Shown one piece after another: positions 34,610 to 45,356 of a stretch of DNA of 64,000 bases. Position 1 is the stretch's first letter, and each line of letters opens with the position of its first letter. Both the position numbers and the translations under genes were made by a program. Under the pieces are notes generated by a model, which was not told the origin of the DNA, ran no database searches, and saw only the letters and a list, made by a program, of their open reading frames with translations. The stretch lies in contig MDYQ01000101.1 in assembly GCA_003024175.1 (NCBI GenBank), positions 1-64,000 of the forward strand, given 5' to 3'. The stretch is from Planoprotostelium fungivorum (taxonomy: Eukaryota; Evosea; Variosea; Cavosteliida; Cavosteliaceae).

Positions 34610-37080
34610 ATGTCCGAGAGAATAGGTGATGCTTTCAGAAAGACCAAGAATGACCCAGACCGCACCGTATTTGTTGCCTTTGTCACCGCTGGTTACCCTT
34701 CCAGTGACGTCACAGTAGAGATTCTACTGGGGTAAGCGTGACTTACTCTGTATTCCAACTGAACTCTTTCAGCTTACAGCAGGGTGGCGCTGACATCATC
34801 GAACTTGGTATCCCTCATTCAGATCCAATCGCAGATGGGCCCACCATTCAGGTGGCCAACAATGGTACAGACGACAGAATAATTATTGTGGCTGAATTTC
34901 ATCAGTTGCATTAGCGGGAGGGGCAACGTTCCCAAAGTCGCTAGCCATGGTCAAAGAGGCCAGAAGCCGTGGACTGACAGTCCCTGTCGTCTTGATGGGC
35001 TACAGCAACCCCTGGTATCAGTATGGCCTCGACAAGTCCATCTCGGACTCGAAAGAAGCTGGTGCGTAGTTCCCTCCACTCACACTCTTCTGACACCTTT
35101 CAGGTGCAGATGGCTTCATCGTAGTCGACATGCCCCCCGAAGAGAGCGAGGAGTTCAGACAGCTGTGCAAGGAGAAGCAGATGAGCTTCATTCCTCTGGT
35201 GGGACCCACCACGGACAATCACAGACTCGATTACATCAATGGAATCGTAGAGCCCAACTCTTTCGTCTACTGTGTCAGTCTCTTGGGTGTCACCGGACAG
35301 AGAGCCGAGCTCCCTAAGGAGGTAGAGAGACATCATCATGAAGGTGATACTCACATCTACACCAGCTGCCAGAGTTTGTAGAGAGAGTGAAGAGCCACAT
35401 CACACACCCCCTGGCCATCGGTTTCGGTATCTCGAACCGAGAGCAATTCCTGCAGGTCATCCATCATCATCTTCCTTCTCATCGGCTGAATGTAGACAGG
35501 TGGCACACCTCGGAGATGGTGTCGTAGTGGGCTCGGCCATCATCAAGGCCGTCGCAGGTGCCACGTGATCGAGTTTCTCATCCATACTCATCGCTGCAGG
35601 AGCCGAACCCGTCGTTGCTGCAGAGAAGATTGCCAAATACTTTGTCACCGCAGAGCAATCGGAGAAGAAATTGGAGAAGAGAGACTACTCCAACACGAAG
35701 AAGGGAGTCATCGAAAAGCAGGAGAGACTGCGACTGCCCGCATCCTTTGGACAGTTTGGAGGTGGGAGGAAAGGATGACGCACATGATTCATCGATGATA
35801 GGAAGGTACGCACCAGAGACACTCATGAACGCCCTGGAGGAGCTCGAGCACTCTTATGCTTCTGTCAAGGATGATCCCTCTTTCCAAGAAGAGTTGGCCT
35901 CCTTCTACAACTACATCGGAAGACCCACACCCATCTGCTACTGCGAGAGGCTGACTCAATCGGCCGGAGGGGCTCAGATCTGGTTGAAGAGAGAAGATCT
36001 ATGCCACACTGGTTCTCACAAGATCAACAATGCCAGTGAGTCACTCATCAGTACAAAGCGACACGCTGACCATTCCAGTCGGTCAGGCTCTCCTGGCGAG
36101 AAGATTAGGAAAGAAGAGAATCATCGCAGAGACTGGAGCCGGACAGCACGGAGTCGCCACGGCCACCATCTGCGCCAAATTGGGACTCGAGTGCTTCGTC
36201 TACATGGGAGAAGAAGACATCCAACGACAGAGTCTGAACGTCTTCCGAATGAAGATATTGGGTGCCACCGTCGTTCCAGTCACCTCCGGATCGAAGACCT
36301 TGAAGGTGAGCCCTCCCCTCCCCTCCTCCTCCCTCACATTCGGTAGGATGCCGTCAACGAGGCCTTCCGTGACTGGGTGACCAACATCCGAACGACACAC
36401 TACATCATCGGATCGGCCGTGGGACCTCACCCCTTCCCCACCATCGTCAGGGACTTCCAATCAGTCATTGGAAAAGAGACAAAGAAGCAGATCGTAGACA
36501 AGACCGGAAAGCTGCCCGATGCCGTCGTGGCCTGCGTGGGAGGTGGTTCGAACGCCATCGGAATGTTCCATCCCTTCCTTCACGACCCTTCCGTTCGTCT
36601 CATCGGAGTCGAAGCGGCTGGACACGGAATCCAGACGGAGAAGCACTGTGCCACTCTATCCAGGGGTAAAGTCGGTGTCTTCCACGGAACGAAGACGGTG
36701 GTGCTGCAGGATGTAGATGGACAGATCACAGAGACACATTCTATCTCTGCCGGTCTCGATTATCCGGGTGTTGGCCCGGAACACGCCCACTTCAAGGTGG
36801 GAGAAATTTCTCGTCACGTTGTAGATTGAGGTTGACGCTGGAACAGCACAGTGGTAGGGCGGAATACACGTACGTCACTGACCAAGAGGCTCTGGAGGGG
36901 TTGAAGCTGTTGACGAGTACTGAGGGTATCATCCCCGCATTAGAGACGGCACACGCCATCTCTTACGCGGCCAAGGAGGCAGCGAAGATGTCACCCGAAC
37001 AGATCTTAGTCATCTGCCTCAGCGGCAGAGGAGACAAAGACATGATTCACGTGGCCAAAGAACTCAACTTCACTCTGTAA
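34610..37080 (+). CDS. TRP5: Bifunctional tryptophan synthase, alpha-beta fusion
   Basis: Makes tryptophan from indole-3-glycerol phosphate and serine; the alpha unit releases indole, which the beta unit condenses with serine using PLP. The alpha half (34610 to about 35570) has [20 protein letters not shown] with the catalytic Glu and Asp, then [43 protein letters not shown] and [14 protein letters not shown] linker ([20 protein letters not shown]) leads into beta: [35 protein letters not shown] with the PLP Lys, [34 protein letters not shown] for the phosphate, and [12 protein letters not shown]. The alpha-beta order is as in fungal Trp5. All key residues are present. Eight or more introns, several at conserved-looking loops. 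Confidence 0.96.
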
Positions 37081-37105
37081 ATCCTCAATAGACAGTGAAT
37101 TCATT

Positions 37106-39385
37106 CTATTCCTCGTTCGCTCGTTCGTCTCCCGCCATGTCCGTGAACTCTTTCGCCGTGCAGTTCAAGTCCCAATCTTCCTTCTGCTCTTTCATCAGCC
37201 CCTGTCTCGTCTTTCCCAGCTGCCGTGATATCTATCGACTGTTACTCTTCTTCCTCTCCTCCCATTCACCTTGACTGTGTCTTCCGTCGTTCTCTTCCTT
37301 CTCTCCTCGAAGATACGGAACCACCTCTCGATCAATCCTATCGTCCGTCATCCATCGAGATAGAGTACCACACTGACCTTCTTCGCGAGATAGATGTGGA
37401 TGAGATAGCAATCTCTCTAGGATTTCAGAGATCCAGTAACCATCTTGTATGGCCATGTTCGATCCCTTGACCAGATGTGGGGTACTGTAATGCGCTGCGT
37501 CTCCCATCAATAGCACCTTCCCCTTGTGGAGATGAGGTAGTGGTTCGGAGTCGTAGATCTCGTCCAGTTCAGATGTAATCGTGATGTCATGCACACCATG
37601 TTCTTGTACGGTTTGTCTGTGCTCTGTATGATGTCTGGTAGACTCGATTGAGAGAACACTTCCTTCACTTGACTTAAAAACTGTTGAATCTATTCCCATT
37701 CAGTGTCATCTTTTACACGTGTAGATCACCTCTTCGTCAGTTGCGTCTTTGGTCATTCCACTCGCAGCTTCTTTCCTGTGGACATATTTCTCTTCACTCT
37801 CTGGTAAATATACGATCCAATTGATAATGTCTCCCGGTGGCAGATAATAGATCACTGCGTGTTGTCTTCCGCTGATCTTGAAGCTGAGCGTGTTTCTATC
37901 TTTCGTCATTCTTCGTTCTCATTCGATCAAGCAGGATGACAAAGTGGAATGATCCCTTTCACCTGGAGAACTCTGAACAAAAGTGTCTCATAATCGATTG
38001 AGAGAGTGAACCAGTCTTGACTGTGCCCCGCCAAGCGACATATCCAGAGAATCGCATCAAGTGTTCGGGGAACATCAGATCCCTCACCAGAGATGCTCCT
38101 CCGTCACATGCCAGCACCGCATCGTGTTCTCTCTTCTCTCCACTCTTGAATTCTAATTCCACCTGTTCGTCTGAGTTTTATCACTCTCATCCTTCACCTT
38201 TCCGTTCTCGAGTTGATTCAGACCGATCAACTCGTGCATGTATTCCACTTTATCTTCCTTCACGTTTCGTAACAGTAAATCGTCGATGTCTTGCCTGCAT
38301 CGTTCAATGACGAACGATGAATATTGAATGTGAAAAGAAGAGAACACGTACCAATAGGCTGACCACATCGGTACGGGGATCTGACGTATCATTCTTCCAT
38401 TTCGGTCGATCTCCTCTTGCACTCTCATCGGTAGCAACGCTTCATCGACATCCTTCATTCTCAATCCCCTCTTCATGATCTCCTCTCATCAGCTCTTCTT
38501 ACTTCATTTGCATCTCACCTCTCTCGTCACGTCTTGCACACCGATGCCACCTCCTCCTCTTCTCTTCGACTGTCCTTTGTCAGTGTCTCTCGACTTGTCA
38601 TGATCACCTCTCTCGCCCTCTCGTACACTCTGCAGTCGACTCCTAATCGTTCGAGGGAGAGTGCGGCAGTCAATCCCGTCAGCGAGCCACCGATGATGCC
38701 GACGGAGAGGGTGGGAATTTCTTTCAAAGGGCAAAGTGATCGGATGGGTCCCTTCGACATCTCTGTGTCTGTGGGATGTAGGATGGGTGGTTGATTGTGA
38801 TCGAACTCCCCGATCTCGATTCCATTTCCATCTGATCACCTTCGTCAACCAATGATGAAAGATTGAAATGCCCACCAGGATCGAAGAAGAAGAATTGTCG
38901 GACGGAGGTGTTGGGCACGATACTCTTTCCAAATTGGATCCCCCTTTCTGTCAAGATCTTCTCCACATCGTCCATGCGCTCCGTACGGAATGCAAGGTGA
39001 TGCCCACGTAGAATGGCTTTGGGTCGATCGGGATACGAAGAGTCTGTCGGGGCTGATTCGTGTTGACGTCAGCTACCATCACATATCGCATCAAACCTGT
39101 GTTGATGGGTCCCTCTGGTAGATTTTCTTGCTCGTCCTTCTGGATGATGTGCATGAGGAGTGCCCCTCCTGGAGGTCTACCCTCTTTCGTCAGGTGCCAC
39201 GTTTCATCTTCGAGATAGTAACCGTGAGGGAGTAACAGCCAATGTCCTTTGAAACTGAAGTTTGGACGGACAGCTGGTCGAAACCCTAAGACGGTGATGT
39301 AGAAGTCTCTCAGGCGATCGACATCTCTGGTCTCTCTCGATACGTGATTCAACGAGTGCAGTGGTAAACTGCGATGTTCGGTCAT
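37106..39385 (-). CDS. Glyoxalase (VOC) domain fused to FAD-dependent monooxygenase
   Basis: The N-terminal part (39385 to about 38834) is a VOC/glyoxalase fold: HSLNHVSRETRDVDRLRDFY, then after a short intron PTDSSYPDRPKAILRGHHLA and RTERMDDVEKILTERG, ending FFFFDPGGHFNLSSLVDE. The first VOC metal His (LNHVS) and the central His of GHHLAF are visible. A 67-bp GTGATC...CACAG intron in phase 1 then connects in frame to DTEMSKGPIRSL and the flavin monooxygenase: GIIGGSLTGLTAALSLERLG, later ACDGGASLVRDLMFP, and the third motif VLLMGDAAHYSTPHLVKGSN. The last exon ends GDERANEE at 37106. The alternative is two genes, the second starting at ATG 38760 only about 60 bp downstream; transcripts decide. 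Substrate unknown; the monooxygenase resembles salicylate hydroxylase-type enzymes. Confidence 0.7.
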
Positions 39386-39997
39386 TTACGTCTTGCGTGA
39401 TGGTGATGTTTGAGACTACTACAACTTGACACACATCTACAACCACACTGTGTGTACCAAAATGCCTTTACTCGAGTTGTACCGTCCATCAATCCATGAC
39501 GGCGTTGAGGCTCATTCAGATCAATCCAGTCAGCTCGTCACTCTATGTGATTCCAAAATAGAATCGCCGTCAAATTGGAGGCGAGCAGCAGACATCTCGC
39601 TGCCAGTAAGAGCAGCCAAGTATCCACGACGCATATCACACACATTTATCTCGTTGACCACCTCTTTCGATGACGATCGTGGCACCGATTGATTTATGGG
39701 CGTTCCATCGAGTCCATTGAGGCACTGAAGGCCAATATCATCGGCCACCGCACGGAGACTCAGCTCTTGAGCTCTCGACCCAATGACGGTTTCATCATTC
39801 ACATCGAACAGGTGGGAAGGTGGTGATGAACTTAGTACTGCTTGAGCCCGATATCGTCGAAGGACAAGTGGTGGACGCTGAGGCTAACACTTGGAAGAAG
39901 TCTGCTCATTCTCAAAGTGCAAGCTATAAAAGACAAACACTCTTATATAATATGTGTATTATGTTTATCAACAATACTGTCCAGAGGGGAAGAGCGT
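39386..39997. other. Spacer with a possible small gene
   Basis: 612 bp between two minus-strand genes. Open stretches exist on both strands: plus from ATG 39462 (MPLLELYRPSIHDGVEAHSD), another plus frame with RSIESIEALKANIIGHRTET at about 39700, and minus 39530-39802. They might be two exons of a small plus-strand protein, but no family is recognised and no single chain is compelling. A TATA-like ctataaaag occurs near 39923. Confidence 0.3.
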
Positions 39998-42841
39998 TTA
40001 GAAAATCCACCAGTTCTGGACTCTGTTCAAACTGACGCTAGAGAGAACGCTACCAAGCTCCCAGCCGGTTCCCCAGTCGTAAGAGCTGGTCTGCTGACTC
40101 CAGTTGGTGACGGGCACGATCGCTCCAGTGAGATACTTGTCCTTGGCATCGATGATCTCCTCCTTGACAAGAGTGCGGGCGAAGACGAGGAACTCGTCGA
40201 GAGTACCACGAAGAGGATCGGCCGACAGCTTTCCTCCCACGTTGAGACCGACGATGCTCTGGACGAGGGCAGAGATGGATTTAATGCCGCAAGAGATGCC
40301 GTCCAAGAAGAGTTCAACACGATCGGCACTGACGGCGACGGCCACGTGTGTCCACACGCCGACGCGTAGAGAGCTAGCGTCCCAGCTGACAGAGCTGCCC
40401 TGAGATGGTTGGAAGGTGATCAGCTTGGCGTTGCCATCGAAGGTGAGCTCCCAGCCACTGAGAAGAGCCTTGGTCGATGCGATGACGTTCTTTCCTCCAA
40501 TAGCGTCGAGGCGTAACCAAGTAGCGATGGTAAAGGCCTTGTTCAGATCGAACTGAGGCAGAGTGATGTATAGACGGTTGCCGCTCTTCCAGTTGCAGCC
40601 CTGTCTCAGCTTACCAACGACGAGAGAGATGTCTGTGGAGAACGCGCCGTGACGGCCGTGGCCAGAGTCATCGGTACATCTTCCCTGCTTGATCTTGTCG
40701 AAAGACCAGTACAGCCAAGGTAGACCACACTTCTTGCCAGCAGCCGTGGTGGACGGTGTGACAGTGGAAGAAGAGGTAGGAGTGTAAGATTGGGAGGTCG
40801 TTACTGCATCTGTTGCGGGTGTAGACGTGACGGCATCGGTAGGAGTAAAAGTCTGGGTGTTTGCGTCTGTTGCAGATGGAGTAGGAGTGTAAGTCTGGGT
40901 GTCCATTCCTGCGTCCGTTGCAGAAGAGAAGGGAGTGGAAGATGGGGTAGGAGTGGATGATGGGGTAGGAGTGTAAGTCTGGGAGGTCGCTGCAGGTGCA
41001 GAGGTGGAGGTAGCGCATCTGTTGCTGATGATCGAGAGGATCTGCTGAGCAGAGAGAGACTGAGTGAACATGAGGAAGTCGTCAAGGGCTCCCTTGAAGT
41101 TGCTGATGCTCTGGTCGGCGGCAATGTAGAGAGGGCTAGTGACTTTGGACAAGGCGATGTTCTGAACAGCGCCAGCAACGCCGTTGATGTACAGAATGAC
41201 TTTGCCACTCTTCTCGGCAGTGAAAGCCAAGTGGAACCATGTGTCGGTGGGAATGTTGATGTTCCAGGAGACGCTAGAGAAGCCAGAGGTGTAAGTGCAA
41301 GTCTTTGTGACGGGGTTGAGCGAGAGTTCCCAGCCAGAGAGAAGAGAGAAGAGACCTTTCTTTGCGGACACGATCTTCATCACTTTGTTGCTGGCTTGGA
41401 CCTGACCTCTCTTAGAGATATCTACGAGATAACAGGAGTAAATCTCACCTTCAGCCAAGTGGCAATAGAGAAAGCACTGTCGAGACCGGTAGTCTGATCC
41501 AGTCTGAGCCCCTGGAAGCCAGAAGAAGAGTCGAAGCCGAGTGCCTGCTTCGTCTTTCCCAAGATGATGCTGGGCAAGCCAAGCACAGAAGCAACTTTAC
41601 CGTTTCCACTGTCGTCCTTCAACAGACCGCCCAAGATACCGTTGTCGAAGGAATAGTAGCAGTAGGGGACGGGGATGGATGGGCCTCCAGGAACGCAGGG
41701 GGGTGTTACGAGAGGGATAGAGCTGGTGGCGGGAATGTAAGTAGTCGATGCAGGGGGGTTGGGGGTGGATGCTGAGATGGAAGTGACGGCCTTGGTACCG
41801 GGTAATAGCCCACCGAGGATGTTGGTGATAACTTTGGTCACGGGTGTAACAGAAGTGACTACGTTGGTCACAGGTAAGACCGAAGTGACGACGTTGGTCA
41901 CGGGCAGCACGGAATTGATGATGTTGGACAGAGCACTGGGCACAGTAGGGCCAGTGAGAGTGGCATACAAGTAGTTGGCGGAGCAGGCAAGACCGTTGAC
42001 CTTGTTGACATACAAGTTGGAGCCACCAGAGGGTGCAGAGCAAGCGTACCACAGGAGGCTGCCGTTGTGGCTGAGGTAGTCGCCAGAGATACCGAAGATA
42101 GTCTTGATAGCACCGTTGGCAGTGTTGGCAATTGTGTTGACGGCACCGTTGGCAGTGTTGACAGCAGTGTTGATAGCACCGTTGGCAGCGTTAGTGATAG
42201 GGGCTGAGCCATACATAAGTTGGCCACCGCTAGAGATGTAGCACTGTTGACCCTTCTGATCGAAGAGAGATCCCGCAGACAGAGTGAAGTTCACAGCAGT
42301 AGTGGCGCTCTTCACGGCGTTGATGCGAAGCTGACCGCCCAGTAGAGAGCGGACGTTGTAGAGGCCAAAGGGACTCTTGCAAGTCGTGTCACTGACAGTA
42401 GCGGTGGTCTGAGGGCAGGTGCTGATGTCTTGAGGCTGGCCAGAGACGCAGCAGAACTTGCTGCTGTCGTAACATGCTTCACCGCAAGCCATCATGTTGT
42501 CGGTCACACAAGACGGAGGGGAAGGGCAAGTGCGGTCAGTCCTGGCAGTGTACTGAATGTTCATCAGTCATCTTATCTTCGTCATCTGCCTGAGATGAAC
42601 TCACCGTGCCGTCAGTTCCACACTGGTAGGCGCACGAAGCGATGCAGACGTCGTTGCAAGAGGCAGTTCCGATGGCACAGAGACGATACTGTCCGTGATA
42701 CTGGTCAGCATTGCAGCTGTGCTGAGAGGGATTGTAGCACGTGTTGATGCCAGAGCACCAAGCGTAGCCCGGCTTGCACATGTCGGCCCACACGGCTGTG
42801 GCCGAGAGAGCGAGAAACAGCAAAGTGATTGCGTGTTTCAT
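39998..42841 (-). CDS. Secreted protein with two LamG-like domains and Cys-rich N-terminus
   Basis: The signal peptide MKHAITLLFLALSATAVWA is followed by a Cys-rich segment (CKPGYAWCSGINTCY...CNDVCIASCAYQCG). After one intron comes a region resembling fungal PIR cell-wall proteins (FTLSAGSLFDQKGQQCYISS, DYLSHNGSLLWYACSA). It is interrupted by tandem repeats of NTANGA and of VLPVTNVVTS. Two concanavalin/laminin-G-3-type domains follow: YSFDNGILGGLLKDDSGNG to LDDFLMFTQSLSAQQILSI, and YWSFDKIKQGRCTDDSGHG to LDEFLVFARTLVKEEIID. A Thr/Ser/Pro mucin-like linker (YTPTPSSTPTPSSTP) separates them. Both end in the typical ALDDF/TLDEF strand. Only two introns over about 920 residues, unlike the neighbours. 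Probably a carbohydrate-binding extracellular matrix, cyst or spore-wall protein (inference). Confidence 0.85.
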
Positions 42842-43135
42842 CGTATCGTTGAGTAGTTGGTTGTCGTTCGTGTGTTGTTCGTATGTCTATTTCTTTTCGA
42901 ATGATGTTGAGGCTCGGCTGAGTTTCAGTCACGTGCTGGCTTCCGGTGTAAACCTTTTCCTGTCACCGTTGACGTCCCAGGGTACCGCACACCATGTAGC
43001 TGTCTCTGTTTGATGTATTAATATAGCCAAATAAAGCTAGCCGTCATCCAGGCTCTCTTCAGTGGAGTAAACGGTATTCTTCAGGTCGGGTATTCCATAT
43101 CTAAATTTTTGTGCCTCCCCACCTGTGGGCTGTGA
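42842..43135 (-). promoter_or_regulatory. Upstream region of the secreted LamG protein gene
   Basis: No coding signal. It lies directly upstream of the signal-peptide start and is bounded on the far side by the inverted-repeat element at 43136. It presumably holds the core promoter and 5' leader. No clear TATA or initiator motif is recognised. Confidence 0.3.
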
Positions 43136-43329
43136 ACGATATAATGATTGCTCCTTATATATCTTGACGTCTTTGGGGCTACGAGGGTCACATCAGATCA
43201 GGTCGCAGCGGTGTCGCCATTTTTAGCTTTTGGACGCTTAAATTCAAAGGGGTAGCTCAGAAGGATAGACAACTGTTTCATGTCCTATCGACCAAAGACG
43301 TCAAGATATAGGAGGAGCAATCATCGTAT
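43136..43329. repeat. Short inverted-repeat element (MITE-like) or paired regulatory sites
   Basis: Arms at 43136-43176 and 43292-43329 are inverted copies. They share a perfect 19-base core (tatatcttgacgtctttgg) plus a perfect 12-base block (atgattgctcct). The 115-bp centre has no coding signal. Each core contains TGACGTC, a bZIP-like half palindrome. It lies 295 bp upstream of the secreted LamG protein start, so it could be a small non-autonomous transposon or paired binding sites. Confidence 0.6.
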
Positions 43330-43436
43330 AGAGTTTCACTGCTCTCTTCCCGGCATGCACAGGGTACCACATGAACAACGAGAACGATGGACTTAACGAG
43401 AATCATTCATTACTTTATAGAGCGGAGTGATCACGT

Positions 43437-44084
43437 TCACTTTCTCTGCTTGAGGGCGACGGGGTCCACAGTCTGTCCGGCGTTGTTGTTCTGGATCTTC
43501 TCCTTTCCTGCATCGTAGTTGAGCTCTTTCTTGAGGGTTCTCTCTCCACGGTGGGCCAGCTTGTCGTCGTACTGGTCCATTCTGGTCTGGAGGAAGGCGA
43601 GCTGATCGGCCATGGACTGGAATCTGTACAGCACCATGAAGAGGAAGACGGAGAGACCACAGAGGAAGGCGTTACGCTGAGCGGAGACCAACATCATGTT
43701 CATCTCGGTCTGTCTGCCCATCTTGAGGATGTCGGGCTGGTAGATGGAGAGGTGGACGGTGTACATTCTTCTCAGAGAGTCGAGGAAGAGGGCACTGACG
43801 ATCACCAAGAGAGTCTTGGCTACGATACGGAATCTGATTTCAAAGTTAATCAACGAATGAAGGCGAACGATTCACCTGGGGAAACCGTTCCACAGTTTAG
43901 ACATGCCGTTGGAGAACTTGAGTCTCCAGGTAAGGGGGAATGGGAGGACCATCAGAGAGCAGAGGATGACCTCAAAGGACAGAATGAGAAAGATGACAGC
44001 CCATTGGTTGAGGTAGTCTAAGAGCCAGAGTCCTCCTGGACCGGCAGGTGCAGCTCCTTGTGTTGCGAGAAGTTCAGGATCCAT
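43437..44084 (-). CDS. BAP31/Yet-type ER membrane protein
   Basis: Two exons. The first carries a short lumenal N-terminus and two hydrophobic spans (LNQWAVIFLILSFEVILCSL, then PFPLTWRLKFSNG). The second has VAKTLLVIVSALFLDSLRRM, the third span FLCGLSVFLFMVLYRFQS and a cytosolic coiled coil (LAFLQTRMDQYDDKLAHRGE). This is the BAP31 layout: three membrane spans with a coiled-coil tail and the conserved AQRN.FLCG..LFL segment (SAQRNAFLCGLSVFLFMVL). Family members act as ER cargo receptors and in quality control and export of membrane proteins. The tail ends KQRK, not a canonical KKXX retrieval signal. Usual length (about 200 residues). Confidence 0.88.
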
Positions 44085-44320
44085 CGTGATTGCTTAAATA
44101 GAGATCAGCAATGGATAGATGTGGAGGTGCGTGTCTTACTTTTTGCGTGCGTGTGTAGGTTTGTTGCACTGCGATTGCAGTGTCCTCAGTTTTCGATCGG
44201 TTTTCCACCAATTGCCGTGAACCAGCTGGTCGTGCGAAACTCACAGAAAATACGTCATACGTAAAACCGTTTTACAATGATCTCTTGCTTTCTATTTCAT
44301 TGAGAGAAATGATGACAATC

Positions 44321-45215
44321 TTATCTTTCATCTTCATATGATTCAGACAGACTCAACGTCTGATCCAATACTTCGTTCTCTTCTTGTAGCCTCCTGACCT
44401 GCTCCTGTAAGTTGGCTATGGTCCCTTCCCTCGTATTCAGCAGTCGCTCGTTCTTGTCATTCTCTTCCTCGATCGATTGCGCCAGACCCGACAACTGTGA
44501 AGCCAAGAACTGATCGAAATGAATCGCAAGCGATGAAACATCTCTCACCTGCGTCTGCACCAATAAGATCCTCCTCTCTTCGTTCCACAACTTCCTCTCC
44601 TCTTCTAAGACGTCTGACGACCCAGCTTGAATGCTCCACAGGTTCCAACGCTTCCACTGAACGCTCCAATCCATCCATTTGTCCTCCACGTTGCGATGTA
44701 GTAGGTTCGCCTTGTTCTTTTCTTCCTTCAGATCATTCCTTCCTCTTCACTCACCCTCTCTGCGTACTCTACGTAAGAATTGATGTGTGTTGCCGGAGTG
44801 GTCTCCGTTTGTGATGGGTTTACGAGAGCTTCTAGCGTCTGGATCTCCTTGTGAATCTTCTCCGTGTTTTCTCTCAGTTGCTTCAGTGAGGCTTCCGCTT
44901 GGTTGACCCTCTCGTTCTGTGCCTCCAGATCGGTCTGTGAATTTCAACGAGGAGAACATCGTTGGTTGTCACCTCCACTTTGGCCGCTTCCTTCTTCTTC
45001 CCCGATTTCCTCTGCAACTTCTCTTGCAGCTTCTGCTTCTTTGTCGTTTCATCCACCAACTTCTGCTCTGCACCTTCTATGAGACTCAGTTGGTTCGTCA
45101 GCTGTCTCTTGGCCGTCTCCATCTTCTTGTGTGGATCCCTGCATCGTTTGAGTGGGTGTGATGACGAATCGTGACGTCACTTTTCTTCATCAGGGTTGGA
45201 GGGAGATCGGCTCAT
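44321..45215 (-). CDS. Coiled-coil protein, unrecognised
   Basis: The start at 45215 (MSRSPSNPDEEK) splices over a 43-bp intron in phase 2 into DPHKKMETAKRQLTNQLSLI, keeping the frame. The protein is coiled coil nearly throughout: LVDETTKKQKLQEKLQRK, TDLEAQNERVNQAEASLKQL, VLEEERKLWNEERRILLV, TIANLQEQVRRLQEENEVLD, ending SLSESYEDER. A Trp-rich stretch (DKWMDWSVQWKRWNLW) interrupts the coil around 44640-44680. About 240-260 residues. No family recognised; a structural or tethering role is only a guess. Confidence 0.6.
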
Positions 45216-45356
45216 CTCTGGCTCGGTCGGCCGCTTCCACAGGCTACCGATGGACGATCCTCTCTTTCTGACCGTGTCTGATGGAGTCAGATGATGGAGG
45301 AAGAGAACGAATACCCAGTAGAATCGTGACGGAGCTCCTTCGGTCCAGAGGCCTCC

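Noticed and set aside
43249-43300. ggggtagctcagaagga looked like the start of a tRNA (A box)
   Set aside because: No T-arm or complementary acceptor stem downstream; the following bases belong to the inverted-repeat arm.
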